From Thalassobellus citreus (GTDB lineage Bacteria > Bacteroidota > Bacteroidia > Flavobacteriales > Flavobacteriaceae), in contig NZ_JBISCC010000122.1 in assembly GCF_044385915.1 (NCBI RefSeq), positions 186,001 to 250,000 of the forward strand: DNA of 64,000 bases, given 5' to 3'. Made by a program: the position numbers and the translations under genes. The notes beneath the pieces were generated by a model. It was not told the DNA's origin, did no database searches, and saw nothing but the letters and a program-made list of their open reading frames with translations. Positions 1-7,903 of this stretch are shown one piece after another (position 1 is the first letter of the stretch; each line of letters begins with the position of its first letter).

Positions 1-459
1 AAACTAGATAAAAGTCCCATGGACGCTGCGGCATTACCAGCTAGCTATAAAGAAGCTAACAAACTTATTAAAATAGTTTATAGCAGACCTCAACTTAAAG
101 GACGTGAATTAAGCAAACTTGCTCCTAACGGAAAAGTATGGAGAACAGGCGCAAACGAAGCCGCTGAGTTAACACTTTATACTGACATGAAACTAGGAAA
201 TACTACGATTAAAGCTGGCACTTATACATTTTATGTAATTCCAGGTGATAAAGAATGGACAGCTATTATTAGTAAAGACCTAAACGTTTGGGGATCTTAT
301 TTCTATAACGAAGCAAATGATCTAGCGCGTTTAACGGTCCCTGTAACCTCAGGAGAATCTGTTGAAGCTTTTTCTATTGCTTTTGATGAAGCTGATGGAA
401 ATATAAATATGCATTTAGGATGGGGAACGACAAGAGTTGCTGTGCCTTTTACAAAATAA
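1..459 (+). CDS. DUF2911 domain protein, 5' end cut by window edge
   Basis: The reading frame is open to the first base (KLDKSP before the first ATG at 19), so the start and any signal peptide lie outside the window and the ATG at 19 is internal. The visible 152 residues form most of a DUF2911 domain, with the family-typical stretches SPMDAAALP, VYSRPQLKGR, VWRTGANEA, AGTYTFYVIP and GWGTTRVAVPF. Family members are usually exported by Bacteroidota; their biochemical role is not known. The gene ends just before a strong hairpin and converges with queE. Confidence 0.85.
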   Translation, partial: KLDKSPMDAAALPASYKEANKLIKIVYSRPQLKGRELSKLAPNGKVWRTGANEAAELTLYTDMKLGNTTIKAGTYTFYVIPGDKEWTAIISKDLNVWGSYFYNEANDLARLTVPVTSGESVEAFSIAFDEADGNINMHLGWGTTRVAVPFTK

Positions 460-478
460 ACTAGCTATTAGTAAAATT

Positions 479-519
479 AAAAAAGTTCCGATAGTACATT
501 TACGTATCGGAACTTTTTT
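479..519. terminator. bidirectional intrinsic terminator between DUF2911 gene and queE
   Basis: A perfect 15-bp inverted repeat (arms 479-493 and 505-519, 11-base loop) has an A-run on the left and a T-run on the right. It can therefore terminate both the plus-strand gene that ends at 459 and the minus-strand queE that ends at 552. Confidence 0.85.
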
Positions 520-551
520 GTTATATTTTAGTAGTAATTAAATACTGAAAC

Positions 552-1181
552 TTAAGGAATATTCAAATACTTATGTGTTTGTAAAGACACTTTCCATTTT
601 GGGTTTGCCATGACATAATCTACAATTTCTGGCACTACTTTATCGCGTTTGCTCCATTCGGGTTGTAAGTATAAAATACAATCTTTATTAACCTTGGCTG
701 CTTGTTCTTCCGCGAAGCGAAAATCGTCTTTATTATAAACAATCACTTTTAACTCATGGGCATTCTTATAAACTTCTTTAGTAGGAAGCTTCATTTTTTT
801 AGGCGATAAACAAATCCAATCCCAAATACCAGTTAACTTATAAGCTCCCGATGTTTCAATATGCACTTGCAACCCTTCTGCTTTTAACTGCGTTGTTAAA
901 GGTGTCATATCCCAAGTTAAAGGTTCACCTCCTGTAATCACAATAGTATCACTGTACTTTTTTGCGTTTTCTACAATTTTTGTAATAGCTGTAGGCGGAT
1001 GTAAATCGGCATTCCAACTTTCTTTAACATCGCACCAATGGCAACCAACATCGCAACCTCCAACACGTATAAAATAAGCTGCTGTTCCTTTATGAAAGCC
1101 TTCGCCTTGAATGGTATAAAACTCTTCCATTAAAGGTAGCATCTCGCCTTTATCTACTAACTCTTGTATCTCTTTTTTCAT
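552..1181 (-). CDS. queE: 7-carboxy-7-deazaguanine synthase (radical SAM)
   Basis: QueE converts 6-carboxytetrahydropterin to 7-carboxy-7-deazaguanine in queuosine/preQ1 synthesis, using a 4Fe-4S cluster and S-adenosylmethionine. In the 209-residue protein, FYTIQGEG (21-28) is the QueE substrate-side motif. Cys43, Cys47 and Cys50 form the CxxxCxxC cluster site in GGCDVGCHWC, and TGGEP lies near 83-87. An in-frame TTG nine bases upstream would add three residues. The ATG was chosen because a TAnnTTTG -7 element overlaps that TTG, leaving almost no leader. The gene stands alone; no queC, queD or queF is in the window. Confidence 0.93.
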   Translation of the reverse strand: MKKEIQELVDKGEMLPLMEEFYTIQGEGFHKGTAAYFIRVGGCDVGCHWCDVKESWNADLHPPTAITKIVENAKKYSDTIVITGGEPLTWDMTPLTTQLKAEGLQVHIETSGAYKLTGIWDWICLSPKKMKLPTKEVYKNAHELKVIVYNKDDFRFAEEQAAKVNKDCILYLQPEWSKRDKVVPEIVDYVMANPKWKVSLQTHKYLNIP

Positions 1182-1187
1182 CGTTTG

Positions 1188-1195
1188 CAAAGATA
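1188..1195 (-). promoter_or_regulatory. -7 element (TATCTTTG) of queE
   Basis: This is an exact match to the Bacteroidota -7 consensus TAnnTTTG on the minus strand. It ends six bases before the queE ATG, which implies a leaderless or nearly leaderless mRNA. No TTTG -33 element stands at the ideal spacing. Confidence 0.6.
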
Positions 1196-1333
1196 CATAT
1201 AACTTAAATTACTTTAGTAATTTTAAGTTTCAATTCTAAAAAACACTTTTGGTTATTATATATGATATAAGAATTAAAAAGTCTATTTTTTTCTTGTTCG
1301 TTTTTCCTGTATTTTTACGCAAATTTATTTGGC

Positions 1334-2878
1334 ATGAGTAACAAGGACACTTTTTTAAAACACATAACAGAAGGCAATACTACAAAGGGCGATTTTATTC
1401 CCGTTGGAGCTGCTATGTTAGATGGCGAAACCATAACAGGGGCTCATGTAAAAATTCCGCTAAAAACTCTAAACCGTCATGGTTTAATTGCTGGAGCTAC
1501 AGGAACAGGAAAAACAAAATCGTTACAGGTTTTAGCCGAAAATTTAAGCGACAAAGGTGTTCCTGTATTACTAATGGATATTAAAGGTGATTTAAGTGGA
1601 TTAGCACAACCAAGTCCTGGACACGCTAAAATTGATGAACGTCATGAAAAAATAGGCCTTCCTTTTGAAGCTAAATCATTTCCAGTTGAAATTTTAACTT
1701 TATCGGAACAAGATGGTGTACGTTTAAGAGCTACCGTTAGTGAATTTGGACCAGTACTACTTTCAAGAATTTTAGATTTAAGTGAAACACAATCTGGCGT
1801 TGTTGCTGTTATTTTTCAGTATTGCGACGACAACAAAATGCCCGTTCTTGATTTAAAAGATTTTAAAAAGATTTTACAATATGCTACCCAAGAAGGTAAA
1901 GCAGAATTTACCGAAGCTTACGGAAGAATTTCTACCGCGTCAACAGGTGCTATTTTAAGAAAAATTGTAGAACTTGAACAACAAGGAGCTGATTTGTTTT
2001 TTGGAGAAACCTCGTTTGATGTTGATGATTTATTAAGAGTTAATGATGAAGGTCGTGGCTATATTAATATCATGAGACTAACTGACATTCAGGATAGACC
2101 CAAATTATTTTCAACATTTATGTTGAGCTTATTAGCTGAAATTTATTCAACATTTCCTGAACAAGGTGATAGCGACAGACCTGAGCTTATTATATTTATA
2201 GATGAAGCGCATTTAATTTTTAATGAAGCTTCAAAAGCATTACTAAGTCAAATTGAAAGTATTGTTAAACTAATACGTAGTAAAGGTGTTGGTTTATATT
2301 TTGTTACGCAAAATCCAACCGATGTTCCAGAAGGTGTATTAGGGCAACTAGGTTTAAAAATACAGCATGCTTTAAGAGCTTTTACTGCAAAAGATAGAAA
2401 AGCTATAAAATTAACAGCAGAAAATTATCCAGATTCTGAGTATTACGATACTACCGAAGTTTTAACATCGTTAGGTATTGGAGAAGCTTTGGTGTCTGCT
2501 TTAGATGAAAAAGGACGTCCTACACCATTAGCTGCAACCATGATGCGCGCACCTATGAGTAGAATGGATGTTTTAACAGAAACAGAGTTAAGTAATTTAC
2601 TTTCAAAATCTAAACTTGTAAAAAAGTATAACAAAACGGTTGATAGAGAAAGTGCTTATGAAATGCTTAATGAAAAAATTAAATTAGCTGAAACCGAAGA
2701 AGCTAAAGAAAAAGCAAAACAAGAAAAAGAAGCTCTTAAAAAAGCCGAATCTAAGAAGCGTACACGTTCTACATCAAGAAGAAAAAGTACTGCTATGAAT
2801 CCTATTGTTAAAGTACTTACCAGTGCTACATTTATACGTAGCGTTTTTAGTATTTTAACTAAAGTCATGAAAAAATAA
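1334..2878 (+). CDS. HerA-like (DUF853) P-loop ATPase
   Basis: This 514-residue protein belongs to the DUF853/YjgR group, which is related to the HerA/FtsK DNA translocases. The Walker A motif is GATGTGKT (54-61). The Walker B motif is LIIFIDEAH (285-293), and TQNPTDVP follows as a sensor-like segment. The C-terminal ~80 residues are Lys/Glu-rich, predicted coiled coil, and end in a short basic and hydrophobic tail. Family members are presumed cytoplasmic hexameric ATPases of unknown role. No NurA-type nuclease lies next to it, so a HerA-NurA resection pair is not indicated. Members are sometimes misannotated as aminotransferases. Confidence 0.88.
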   Translation: MSNKDTFLKHITEGNTTKGDFIPVGAAMLDGETITGAHVKIPLKTLNRHGLIAGATGTGKTKSLQVLAENLSDKGVPVLLMDIKGDLSGLAQPSPGHAKIDERHEKIGLPFEAKSFPVEILTLSEQDGVRLRATVSEFGPVLLSRILDLSETQSGVVAVIFQYCDDNKMPVLDLKDFKKILQYATQEGKAEFTEAYGRISTASTGAILRKIVELEQQGADLFFGETSFDVDDLLRVNDEGRGYINIMRLTDIQDRPKLFSTFMLSLLAEIYSTFPEQGDSDRPELIIFIDEAHLIFNEASKALLSQIESIVKLIRSKGVGLYFVTQNPTDVPEGVLGQLGLKIQHALRAFTAKDRKAIKLTAENYPDSEYYDTTEVLTSLGIGEALVSALDEKGRPTPLAATMMRAPMSRMDVLTETELSNLLSKSKLVKKYNKTVDRESAYEMLNEKIKLAETEEAKEKAKQEKEALKKAESKKRTRSTSRRKSTAMNPIVKVLTSATFIRSVFSILTKVMKK

Positions 2879-2924
2879 GTCGGCAACACGACATTTAATT
2901 AACAAGATAAACAACCCCCATTTA

Positions 2925-3479
2925 ATGCGTCATTCATTTTTAGGCTTTTTAGCCATTACCCTATTATTAGCTAGTTGTAACCAAGAACAAAACCCATTTG
3001 AAATTAGCAAACAACATGTAGGTTCTTTAACAGATTCTACTCAAATAAAAGATTTAAAAACTATTTTCAGCAACGATTCTATTGTTAAATTTATTAGTGG
3101 TGATGAGTTTACTGGAAACAGAAATAATATTGATATCTTTGAGAAAGGCGGTAAAAAACTGTTAATTCTTACTCCAAAGCAAGCTTTAGATTCAACATCT
3201 ATTATTGAAAATATTCAAGTTATTGATCCACGCTATAAAACATCTAAAAACATATCTACATTAAGTACGTTTAAAGATATATCTAGTGCATATAAAATTT
3301 CAAAAATTAGTAACTTAATAAACTCTGTTCTTGTAACTGTTAATGAACTAAATGCTAGTTTTGTAATAGATAAAAAAGAACTTCCTGCTAATCTTAGATT
3401 TGATATGAATTTAAAGGTTGAAGCTATGCATATTCCAGATGATGCTAAAATCAAATATTTTTTCTTGAACTGGAATTAA
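2925..3479 (+). CDS. putative lipoprotein of unknown function
   Basis: The 184-residue product starts with a lipoprotein signal peptide: hydrophobic residues 5-17, then the lipobox LLASC with Cys at about 18. It is therefore expected to be lipid-anchored. The rest is rich in Ser, Lys, Ile and Asp, with no motif I can assign. It follows the HerA-like gene by 46 bases and precedes the alpha/beta hydrolase by 42 bases on the same strand, so co-transcription is plausible. Function unknown. Confidence 0.75.
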   Translation: MRHSFLGFLAITLLLASCNQEQNPFEISKQHVGSLTDSTQIKDLKTIFSNDSIVKFISGDEFTGNRNNIDIFEKGGKKLLILTPKQALDSTSIIENIQVIDPRYKTSKNISTLSTFKDISSAYKISKISNLINSVLVTVNELNASFVIDKKELPANLRFDMNLKVEAMHIPDDAKIKYFFLNWN

Positions 3480-3521
3480 AATACGACTCTTAAAAATTCA
3501 TTGTAAACACAAATCATCTAA

Positions 3522-4349
3522 ATGAGTAAATATATTCCTAAAATCATAGGACATACCATAAACTTTACAAGTTATTTTTCATCTAAATATGCTGCAAAAT
3601 TGGCTGTTAAAATATTTTCGACACCCACGAAAGGTAAAATAAGTGAAGAAGAAGCAAGTTACCTTAAATCGGCTGTTCAAGAAGATTTAACTTATAAAGA
3701 TTTTTCTATAAAAACATATCGCTGGAGCGGAAAAAAAGACACCGTATTATTAGCTCATGGTTGGGAAAGTAATGCTTATAGATGGAAAGACTTAATCGAT
3801 CTATTAAAAAAACACGACTATAATATTATTGCTATTGATGCACCAGCACATGGTAATTCGGGCAGTAAAATATTTAATGCCGTTTTATATTCTGAATGTA
3901 TACATCTGGTTGCTAAAAAATTTGATACAGACATTATTATAGGGCACTCTATAGGTGGTACTGCTGCTGCTATTTCTTTAAACAAGTATAGTTCGCTAAC
4001 TACAAAAAAACTAATATCGTTAGGAGCGCCTTCTAACTTTCGCGGATTGGTTAATAACTATATTCATATAATGGCTTATAACAAAAAGGTTTCAAAAGCA
4101 ATGAATGCTTATTATTTGAAACATTTTGGACAATTACCGGAATACTTTTCTGTTTCGAATTTCACAAAAAACATTCGAGCAAAAGGACTTATTATTCACG
4201 ACAAAAAAGATAGAATCATTTCATATCGAGATGCTTTAGACTATTCTAAACACTATAAAAACTCTGAACTTATAAGAACCATTGGTTTTGGACATGGTTT
4301 AAAATCTGAAAAGGTTTACAATCATATTTTAGACTTTTTAAAGGCATAA
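3522..4349 (+). CDS. alpha/beta-fold hydrolase
   Basis: A 275-residue alpha/beta hydrolase. The oxyanion-hole side carries LLAHGWESN (76-84), the nucleophile elbow is GHSIGG with Ser143, Asp230 in HDKKDRI is the likely acid, and His258 in GFGHGL completes the triad. No signal peptide is evident. The substrate cannot be told from sequence. The rluF -7 promoter element lies within a few bases of its stop codon. Confidence 0.85.
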   Translation: MSKYIPKIIGHTINFTSYFSSKYAAKLAVKIFSTPTKGKISEEEASYLKSAVQEDLTYKDFSIKTYRWSGKKDTVLLAHGWESNAYRWKDLIDLLKKHDYNIIAIDAPAHGNSGSKIFNAVLYSECIHLVAKKFDTDIIIGHSIGGTAAAISLNKYSSLTTKKLISLGAPSNFRGLVNNYIHIMAYNKKVSKAMNAYYLKHFGQLPEYFSVSNFTKNIRAKGLIIHDKKDRIISYRDALDYSKHYKNSELIRTIGFGHGLKSEKVYNHILDFLKA

Positions 4350-4356
4350 AATATTG

Positions 4357-4364
4357 TACTTTTG
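4357..4364 (+). promoter_or_regulatory. -7 element (TACTTTTG) of rluF
   Basis: This perfect TAnnTTTG match ends four bases before the rluF ATG. It argues against an upstream in-frame TTG (4354) as the start and suggests a leaderless transcript separate from the hydrolase gene. Confidence 0.6.
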
Positions 4365-4368
4365 CCCT

Positions 4369-5136
4369 ATGGAAGAACAACTAAAACGCATCAATAAATT
4401 TTTAAGTGAAGTTGGTTATTGCTCACGTAGAGAAGCCGATAAACTTATTGAAGCAGGACGTGTTACCATTAATGGTGTGATACCTGAAAAAGGAACCAAG
4501 ATAGCACCTAATGATGTCGTGCATGTTGATGGTGTAGAAATAGCAAACAAAAAAGAAGCTTTTGTTTATTTAGCTTTTAACAAGCCTGTTGGCATTGTTT
4601 GTACAACCGATACTGGTGTTGAAAAAGACAATATCATTGATTTTATAAACTACCATAAACGTATTTTTCCTATTGGTAGATTAGATAAACCAAGTGAAGG
4701 CTTAATTCTTTTAACAGATGATGGCGATATTGTAAACAAAATTCTTCGTGCTAGTAATAACCATGAAAAAGAATATATTGTAACAGTAGACAAACCTATT
4801 TCTCAAACTTTTTTAGAGCGTATGCGCAATGGTATTTTACTGGAAGAGTTAAAGAAAACAACTAATAAATGCGCTGTTAAAAAGATAAACTCACATACCT
4901 TCAGTATTATTTTAACCCAAGGATTAAATAGGCAAATTAGACGTATGTGCGAATACTTAACGTATGAAGTTGAAACGCTTAAACGGGTTCGTATTATGAA
5001 TATTAATTTAGATGTTCCTGTTGGGGAATACAGAGAACTTACTAAAGAAGAGTTCTTAGAATTAAATAAACTTTTAGAAGATTCTACTAAAGAATATAAA
5101 GCTAGTTTACCTAAAAAAAGTAAAAAACGCTTTTAA
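4369..5136 (+). CDS. rluF: 23S rRNA pseudouridine(2604) synthase RluF
   Basis: RluF isomerises U2604 of 23S rRNA to pseudouridine. The 255-residue protein has an N-terminal S4 RNA-binding domain (about 7-55, INKFLSEVGYCSRREADKL). The RsuA/RluF catalytic domain follows, with Asp106 in PIGRLDKPSEGL. The segment DGDIVNKILRASNNHEKEY, followed by a GLNRQIRRMC motif and RIMNI, resembles E. coli RluF more than RluB or RsuA. A Lys/Ser-rich tail ends the protein. The ATG was chosen over an upstream TTG because of the -7 element between them. Confidence 0.88.
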   Translation: MEEQLKRINKFLSEVGYCSRREADKLIEAGRVTINGVIPEKGTKIAPNDVVHVDGVEIANKKEAFVYLAFNKPVGIVCTTDTGVEKDNIIDFINYHKRIFPIGRLDKPSEGLILLTDDGDIVNKILRASNNHEKEYIVTVDKPISQTFLERMRNGILLEELKKTTNKCAVKKINSHTFSIILTQGLNRQIRRMCEYLTYEVETLKRVRIMNINLDVPVGEYRELTKEEFLELNKLLEDSTKEYKASLPKKSKKRF

Positions 5137-5155
5137 TACATTTACAAAAAGCATA

Positions 5156-5194
5156 AAAAAACGCCTTATAAATTAAAATTTATAAGGCGTTTTT
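5156..5194. terminator. bidirectional terminator between rluF and folD
   Basis: A perfect inverted repeat of about 17 bp has arms containing AACGCCTTATAAAT, with A-runs on the left and T-runs on the right. It lies between two convergent genes and can serve both. Confidence 0.87.
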
Positions 5195-5221
5195 ACTAAG
5201 CTATACTTAACTTAATCTTTT

Positions 5222-6100
5222 TTATTTCAAGTTTCTTTCTCTAGCAAGTAATGTGTTTTTAAGTAGCATAGCAATTGTCATTGGACCCACACCACCAGGA
5301 ACTGGTGTTATATAACTCGCTTTTTTACTTACGCTTTCAAATTCTACATCGCCAGCTAATCTGTATCCGTTTTTCTTGGTAGCATCTGGAACACGTGTAA
5401 TACCAACATCAATAATAACAACATCTTCTTTAACCATATCTCCAGTTAAAAACTCAGAAATACCAATGGCAGCTACTATAATGTCTGCTTGCTTAGTAAT
5501 GTCGGTTAAATTTTTAGAACGACTATGAACTACGGTTACTGTAGCATCACCTGCTTGTCTTTTCTGACTCATTAAAATACTCATTGGGCGACCAACAATA
5601 TGGCTTCTTCCCATGACTACTACATTTTTACCAGAAGTCTCTACTTGATATCTTTCTAACAGCTCAAGAATTCCGTATGGTGTTGCAGGCAAAAAGGTTG
5701 GTAAATCTAAAGCCATTTTTCCAACATTTGTTGGATGAAACCCATCAACATCTTTATCTGGATCTACCGCCATTAAAACCTTTTGTTCATCAATATGATC
5801 TGGTAAAGGTAATTGCACTATAAACCCGTCAATATCATCATTGTTATTTAGGTCATTTATTTTACTTAGCAATTCTTCTTCACTAGTATAATCTGGTAAA
5901 TCTATAAGTGTAGAATTAAAGCCAATACGCTCACAAGCTTTTACTTTAGCATTTACATAAGTCATACTTGCACCATCTGTACCTACTAAAACAGCTGCAA
6001 GATGTGGCACTTTTTCTCCTTTAGAAACCATTGCCTTAACATGCTCAGCGATTTCATCTTTTATATCGTTACTTACTTTTTTACCGTCTAAAATTGTCAT
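5222..6100 (-). CDS. folD: bifunctional methylenetetrahydrofolate dehydrogenase/cyclohydrolase
   Basis: FolD interconverts 5,10-methylene-, 5,10-methenyl- and 10-formyl-tetrahydrofolate with NADP. The 292-residue protein has the usual length. It carries the catalytic YxxxK motif (Tyr48-Lys52 in YVNAK), DGFIVQLPLP, and GRSHIVGRPMS of the dinucleotide-binding domain. PVPGGVGPMT stands near the C-terminus. The gene lies 105 bases downstream of ffh on the same strand and ends at a terminator shared with rluF. Confidence 0.95.
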   Translation of the reverse strand: MTILDGKKVSNDIKDEIAEHVKAMVSKGEKVPHLAAVLVGTDGASMTYVNAKVKACERIGFNSTLIDLPDYTSEEELLSKINDLNNNDDIDGFIVQLPLPDHIDEQKVLMAVDPDKDVDGFHPTNVGKMALDLPTFLPATPYGILELLERYQVETSGKNVVVMGRSHIVGRPMSILMSQKRQAGDATVTVVHSRSKNLTDITKQADIIVAAIGISEFLTGDMVKEDVVIIDVGITRVPDATKKNGYRLAGDVEFESVSKKASYITPVPGGVGPMTIAMLLKNTLLARERNLK

Positions 6101-6110
6101 GCTTTATCTG

Positions 6111-6133
6111 TTTTTGCCACGAATACACGAATA
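6111..6133 (-). repeat. possible dispersed CCACGAATACACGAAT-type repeat
   Basis: The folD-ffh spacer contains TTTTTGCCACGAATACACGAA followed by a T-run. From general familiarity, short sequences of the type CCACGAATnCACGAAT recur between genes in Bacteroidota genomes. Only one copy is in this window, so the repeat status is inferred. Confidence 0.3.
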
Positions 6134-6205
6134 TTTTTTTTATCGTAAAAACGCAAAGGCTAAAAATTTATTTTTTATTTATTAAACACTAATAATTATC
6201 AATAC

Positions 6206-7534
6206 TTACTTCATGTTCTTCATCATCTGCATCATCTTTTTACCGCCACCGCCTTGCATCATCTTCATCATTTTACTCATTTGGTTAAACTGTTTTAAAA
6301 GCTGATTTACTTGCTGAACAGACGTTCCTGAACCTTTTCCTATTCTAATTTTTCTGCTTGCATTTATTATTGAAGGGTTCGTTCTTTCTTTAGGCGTCAT
6401 AGAGTGAATTATAGCCTCAATACCTTTAAAAGCATCATCGTCAATATCAACATCTTTCATCATTTTTCCAGCACCAGGAATCATGCCCATAAGGTCTTTC
6501 ATGTTCCCCATTTTCTTGATTTGCTGAATTTGCTTTAAGAAATCGTCAAACCCAAATTGGTTTTTGGCAATCTTCTTTTGAAGCTTACGAGCTTCTACCT
6601 CATCAAACTGTTCTTGTGCACGTTCTACTAACGACACCACATCTCCCATACCTAAGATACGATCTGCCATACGAGATGGATAGAACACATCAATAGCTTC
6701 CATTTTTTCACCTGTACCAATAAACTTAATTGGTTTATTTACTACAGATTTAATAGAAATAGCAGCTCCACCACGAGTATCACCATCTAATTTAGTAAGT
6801 ATAACACCATCAAAATTCAAGACATCATTAAAAGCTTTTGCTGTATTTACAGCATCTTGCCCTGTCATAGAATCTACAACAAACAAAGTTTCTTGTGGCT
6901 TAATAGCGCTATGAATATTAGATATTTCGGTCATCATCGCCTCATCTACAGCTAAACGACCAGCTGTATCTATAATAACAACATTAAATCCGTTTGCTTT
7001 TGCATGGGCAATACCTGCTTTAGAAATAGCAACAGGGTCGTTATTTCCTTTATCGCTAAAAACCTCAACACCAATTTGATCTCCAACTACATGTAATTGG
7101 TCTATTGCTGCAGGACGATACACATCACAGGCTACTAATAAAGGTTTCTTTGTTTTTTTATTTTTAAGGTAATTAGCTAGCTTACCAGAAAAGGTTGTTT
7201 TACCAGAACCTTGTAAACCTGACATTAAAATAACGCTTGGTGTACCAGAAAGGTTAAGCCCTTCGGCATCGCCTCCCATAAGTTCGGTTAACTCGTCTTT
7301 AACGATTTTAACCATTAATTGCCCTGGTTGTAATGTTGTTAAAACATCTTGTCCAAGAGCTTTTTCTTTAACTCTAGTAGTAAACTCTTTTGCTATTTTA
7401 AAGTTAACATCGGCATCTAGTAAAGCGCGTCTTACTTCTTTTAAAGTTTCGGCAACGTTTACTTCTGTAATACTTCCGTGTCCTTTAAGAACGTGTAAGG
7501 CTTTATCTAATTTATCGCTTAAATTATTAAACAT
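6206..7534 (-). CDS. ffh: signal recognition particle protein Ffh
   Basis: Ffh is the SRP GTPase that binds 4.5S RNA and signal sequences of nascent membrane proteins. In this 442-residue protein the N domain covers about 1-90. The G domain shows GLQGSGKTT (106-114), DVYRPAA, DTAGRL and TKLDGDTRGG. The C-terminal M domain is rich in methionine, with several MM and MMK runs at the end, as expected for signal-sequence binding. It is transcribed toward folD, and its upstream side holds a dispersed repeat element. Confidence 0.96.
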   Translation of the reverse strand: MFNNLSDKLDKALHVLKGHGSITEVNVAETLKEVRRALLDADVNFKIAKEFTTRVKEKALGQDVLTTLQPGQLMVKIVKDELTELMGGDAEGLNLSGTPSVILMSGLQGSGKTTFSGKLANYLKNKKTKKPLLVACDVYRPAAIDQLHVVGDQIGVEVFSDKGNNDPVAISKAGIAHAKANGFNVVIIDTAGRLAVDEAMMTEISNIHSAIKPQETLFVVDSMTGQDAVNTAKAFNDVLNFDGVILTKLDGDTRGGAAISIKSVVNKPIKFIGTGEKMEAIDVFYPSRMADRILGMGDVVSLVERAQEQFDEVEARKLQKKIAKNQFGFDDFLKQIQQIKKMGNMKDLMGMIPGAGKMMKDVDIDDDAFKGIEAIIHSMTPKERTNPSIINASRKIRIGKGSGTSVQQVNQLLKQFNQMSKMMKMMQGGGGKKMMQMMKNMK

Positions 7535-7676
7535 AGGTTTATATATTCTGTAAGCAGTATGGTATTAATAATCTGCTTTATGATTAAAAATGAAGTTGCA
7601 AAGTTAATGATTTGCTATGTATTAATAAAGTTGGTTTTTATAAAAAAAATGATTGTTTTTTGTTTGCTTGTTTTTT

Positions 7677-7786
7677 GCGTTAGGGATTGAACGGTCTGTT
7701 TGAGCTCGCCGACGATAGGAGGAAGCGAGTAGTGAAAGCCCGACCTTTATCCTGAAATTAATTCAGGATAAAGGTAACGCCCAAAA
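7677..7786 (+). repeat. dispersed structured repeat, copy 1
   Basis: The element begins with GCGTTAGGGATTG, has a central GAAAGCCCGACC, and ends with GGTAACGCCCAAAA. These three blocks recur in inverted orientation at 62587-62670. The termini GCGTTA and TAACGC can pair. Two internal hairpins are visible: CTCGC/GCGAG, and a perfect 13-bp stem (7744-7756 with 7762-7774) that replaces the short CCC/GGG hairpin of the other copy. It lies in the 369-base gap between ffh and the lipoprotein terminator, which otherwise holds only AT-rich sequence. Confidence 0.7.
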
Positions 7787-7794
7787 TATATTTA

Positions 7795-7830
7795 TAAAAA
7801 AAAGGTTGCCAAATATAATTGACAACCTTT
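7795..7830 (-). terminator. terminator of the repeat-rich lipoprotein gene
   Basis: The inverted repeat AAAGGTTG/CAACCTTT (7801-7808, 7823-7830) is followed on the minus strand by a run of eight or more T residues. It lies about 75 bases beyond the stop codon of the minus-strand lipoprotein gene. Confidence 0.75.
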
Positions 7831-7903
7831 ATAAAGGAAACTTAACTTGTAAATTAACCTAACAAACCGAAAAGATAAGAGCTTCCTTTTTTACCAAAAC
7901 ATA

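Noticed and set aside
4354..4368. TTG start giving RluF five extra residues
   Set aside because: The TTG overlaps a perfect -7 promoter element; the conserved protein starts at the ATG.
5156..5194. Perfect palindrome as a recombination or attachment site
   Set aside because: It has T-runs on both outer sides and lies between convergent genes, which is explained by a two-way terminator.
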